A program made the translations under genes and the position numbers. Positions 63,266 through 64,000 of a DNA stretch of 64,000 nucleotides are shown in pieces. The DNA comes from an uncultured Bacteroidia bacterium. Lineage in GTDB: Bacteria > Bacteroidota > Bacteroidia > Bacteroidales > Prolixibacteraceae. The notes below the pieces were generated by a model, which ran no database searches, was not told where the DNA came from, and saw nothing but the letters and a program-made list of their open reading frames with translations. The stretch covers positions 1 to 64,000 of the forward strand of contig CAINLJ010000013.1 in NCBI GenBank assembly GCA_903850335.1, given 5' to 3'. Position 1 is the first letter of the stretch. Each line of letters starts with the position of its first letter.

Positions 63266-64000
63266 TCACGGTCCTGCATTCACTTTTTCTTTTAACTGAT
63301 TAATAAATTCACGCGGACTTATCCCTTTTTCCTGTTTGAAAGCCTTACTAAAATAGGATGGAGATCCAAAACCTGTCATTTCGCTGATCTCGATAAGGGT
63401 AAACTTCTCCTGATACATTAATTCAATCGATTTATTGATGCGGTGTTTCTTGAGATAGGCAATTGGCGAAAGCCTGGTAAGACCCATAAATTTACGGTAG
63501 AAGGCCGACCGGCTCATATTCATATTTTTAGCCAATAAAAGAATATCCAGTTCAGGATTGGAGGTCTCCTTTTCAAGAAAAGTGTTCAGCTTCGAAAGAA
63601 AATGGATATCAAGCGGATTGATTTCAGATCTTTCCAATTTTGGCATTTGTCCATTCAGGAATATATCATGAATCCGTTTCCTGTTCTTTAACTGACTGTC
63701 GATGGCTGCCAGGAGAAAATCGATATTGAACGGCTTGGTGATATAAAGATCAGCACCCGATTGCATTCCGTCAATCTGACTCGATGTTTCGGTTTTTGCC
63801 GTTAAAAGAATCATCGGAATATGGCAAAGCTCGCTATTCCCCTTGATACTCTTTGTCAATTGATATCCATCCATTTTGGGCATCATAATATCCGAAACGA
63901 CAATATCCGGCAGATACTGCTTCACCATTTTCAAACCCGCTTCACCATCATGGGCAATAATCGTTTTGTAATAATTCTTCAAACTGTTCACAAGGAATGT
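63266..64000 (-). CDS. Hybrid two-component system regulator, C-terminal part (open at right edge)
   Basis: The frame is open to the window edge (upstream residues T-F-L-V precede NSLKNYY), so this is the 3' end of a larger gene. It shows a receiver domain with phospho-acceptor Asp in VVSDIMMPKMDG and the conserved Lys in LYITKPF. An AraC-type DNA-binding domain follows (ILLLAKNMNMSRSAFYRKF; LIEISEMTGFGSPSYFSKAF). This is the C-terminal architecture of Bacteroidota hybrid two-component systems, in which a periplasmic sensor and histidine kinase precede. It is the likely activator of the adjacent PUL in response to an oligosaccharide. Confidence 0.9.
   Translation of the reverse strand, partial: TFLVNSLKNYYKTIIAHDGEAGLKMVKQYLPDIVVSDIMMPKMDGYQLTKSIKGNSELCHIPMILLTAKTETSSQIDGMQSGADLYITKPFNIDFLLAAIDSQLKNRKRIHDIFLNGQMPKLERSEINPLDIHFLSKLNTFLEKETSNPELDILLLAKNMNMSRSAFYRKFMGLTRLSPIAYLKKHRINKSIELMYQEKFTLIEISEMTGFGSPSYFSKAFKQEKGISPREFINQLKEKVNAGP

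Overview
The window is from a member of the Bacteroidota, probably a Bacteroidales/Marinilabiliales-type environmental glycan degrader. The evidence is three SusC/SusD-type pairs, an ECF sigma/FecR pair, a hybrid two-component regulator with an AraC output domain, a type IX secretion sorting domain, TAnnTTTG-like promoter boxes, and a complete 14-gene Complex I operon with the short Bacteroidota-style NuoG. I saw no rRNA, tRNA, CRISPR array, integrase or intact insertion sequence.

Left part (1-11.5 kb). An ORF running off the left edge is built of in-frame 12- and 15-bp tandem repeats. It is followed by a response-regulator stub that reads in frame into a secreted zinc-peptidase/beta-propeller/beta-barrel protein. 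On the minus strand are an ABC transporter pair, whose permease is fused to an M1-type peptidase domain, and a GH51 arabinofuranosidase. A 150-bp MITE-like element follows. The nuoABCDEFGHIJKLMN operon (minus strand, 24.8 to 11.5 kb) has two peculiarities: a double palindrome between nuoD and nuoE, and a 416-bp gap between nuoK and nuoJ holding a decayed four-helix-bundle gene. Upstream is a WecA/MraY-type sugar-phosphate transferase.

Middle part (26.3-33.3 kb, plus strand). This is a self-contained ECF sigma factor, FecR anti-sigma, SusC (with N-terminal signalling STN domain) and SusD cassette ending in a strong terminator. Converging on it from the right is a large polysaccharide utilisation locus (PUL) on the minus strand (63-34 kb). 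In transcription order it runs: a surface glycan-binding lipoprotein, two tandem SusC/SusD pairs, a polysaccharide deacetylase, a GH71/GH99-like protein with a type IX sorting domain, a GH127-type beta-L-arabinofuranosidase, a DUF5722-type putative glycosidase, an orphan CBM9-like stump, a GH106 and a GH78 rhamnosidase flanking two more GH71/99-like proteins, and a ruined GH43 gene. The hybrid two-component regulator at the right edge is the likely controller. The enzymes point to a rhamnose- and L-arabinose-containing, probably plant-type, glycan; no polysaccharide lyase or sulfatase is present.

The most unusual signals are: (i) a roughly 133-residue module, about half identical, inserted in frame into two unrelated proteins of the same PUL, a SusD and a GH71/99-like enzyme; (ii) a decay series of GH71/99-like paralogues (two full-length, one with the catalytic part deleted, one reduced to its C-terminal binding domain); and (iii) several decayed genes and small repeats marking recent rearrangement.
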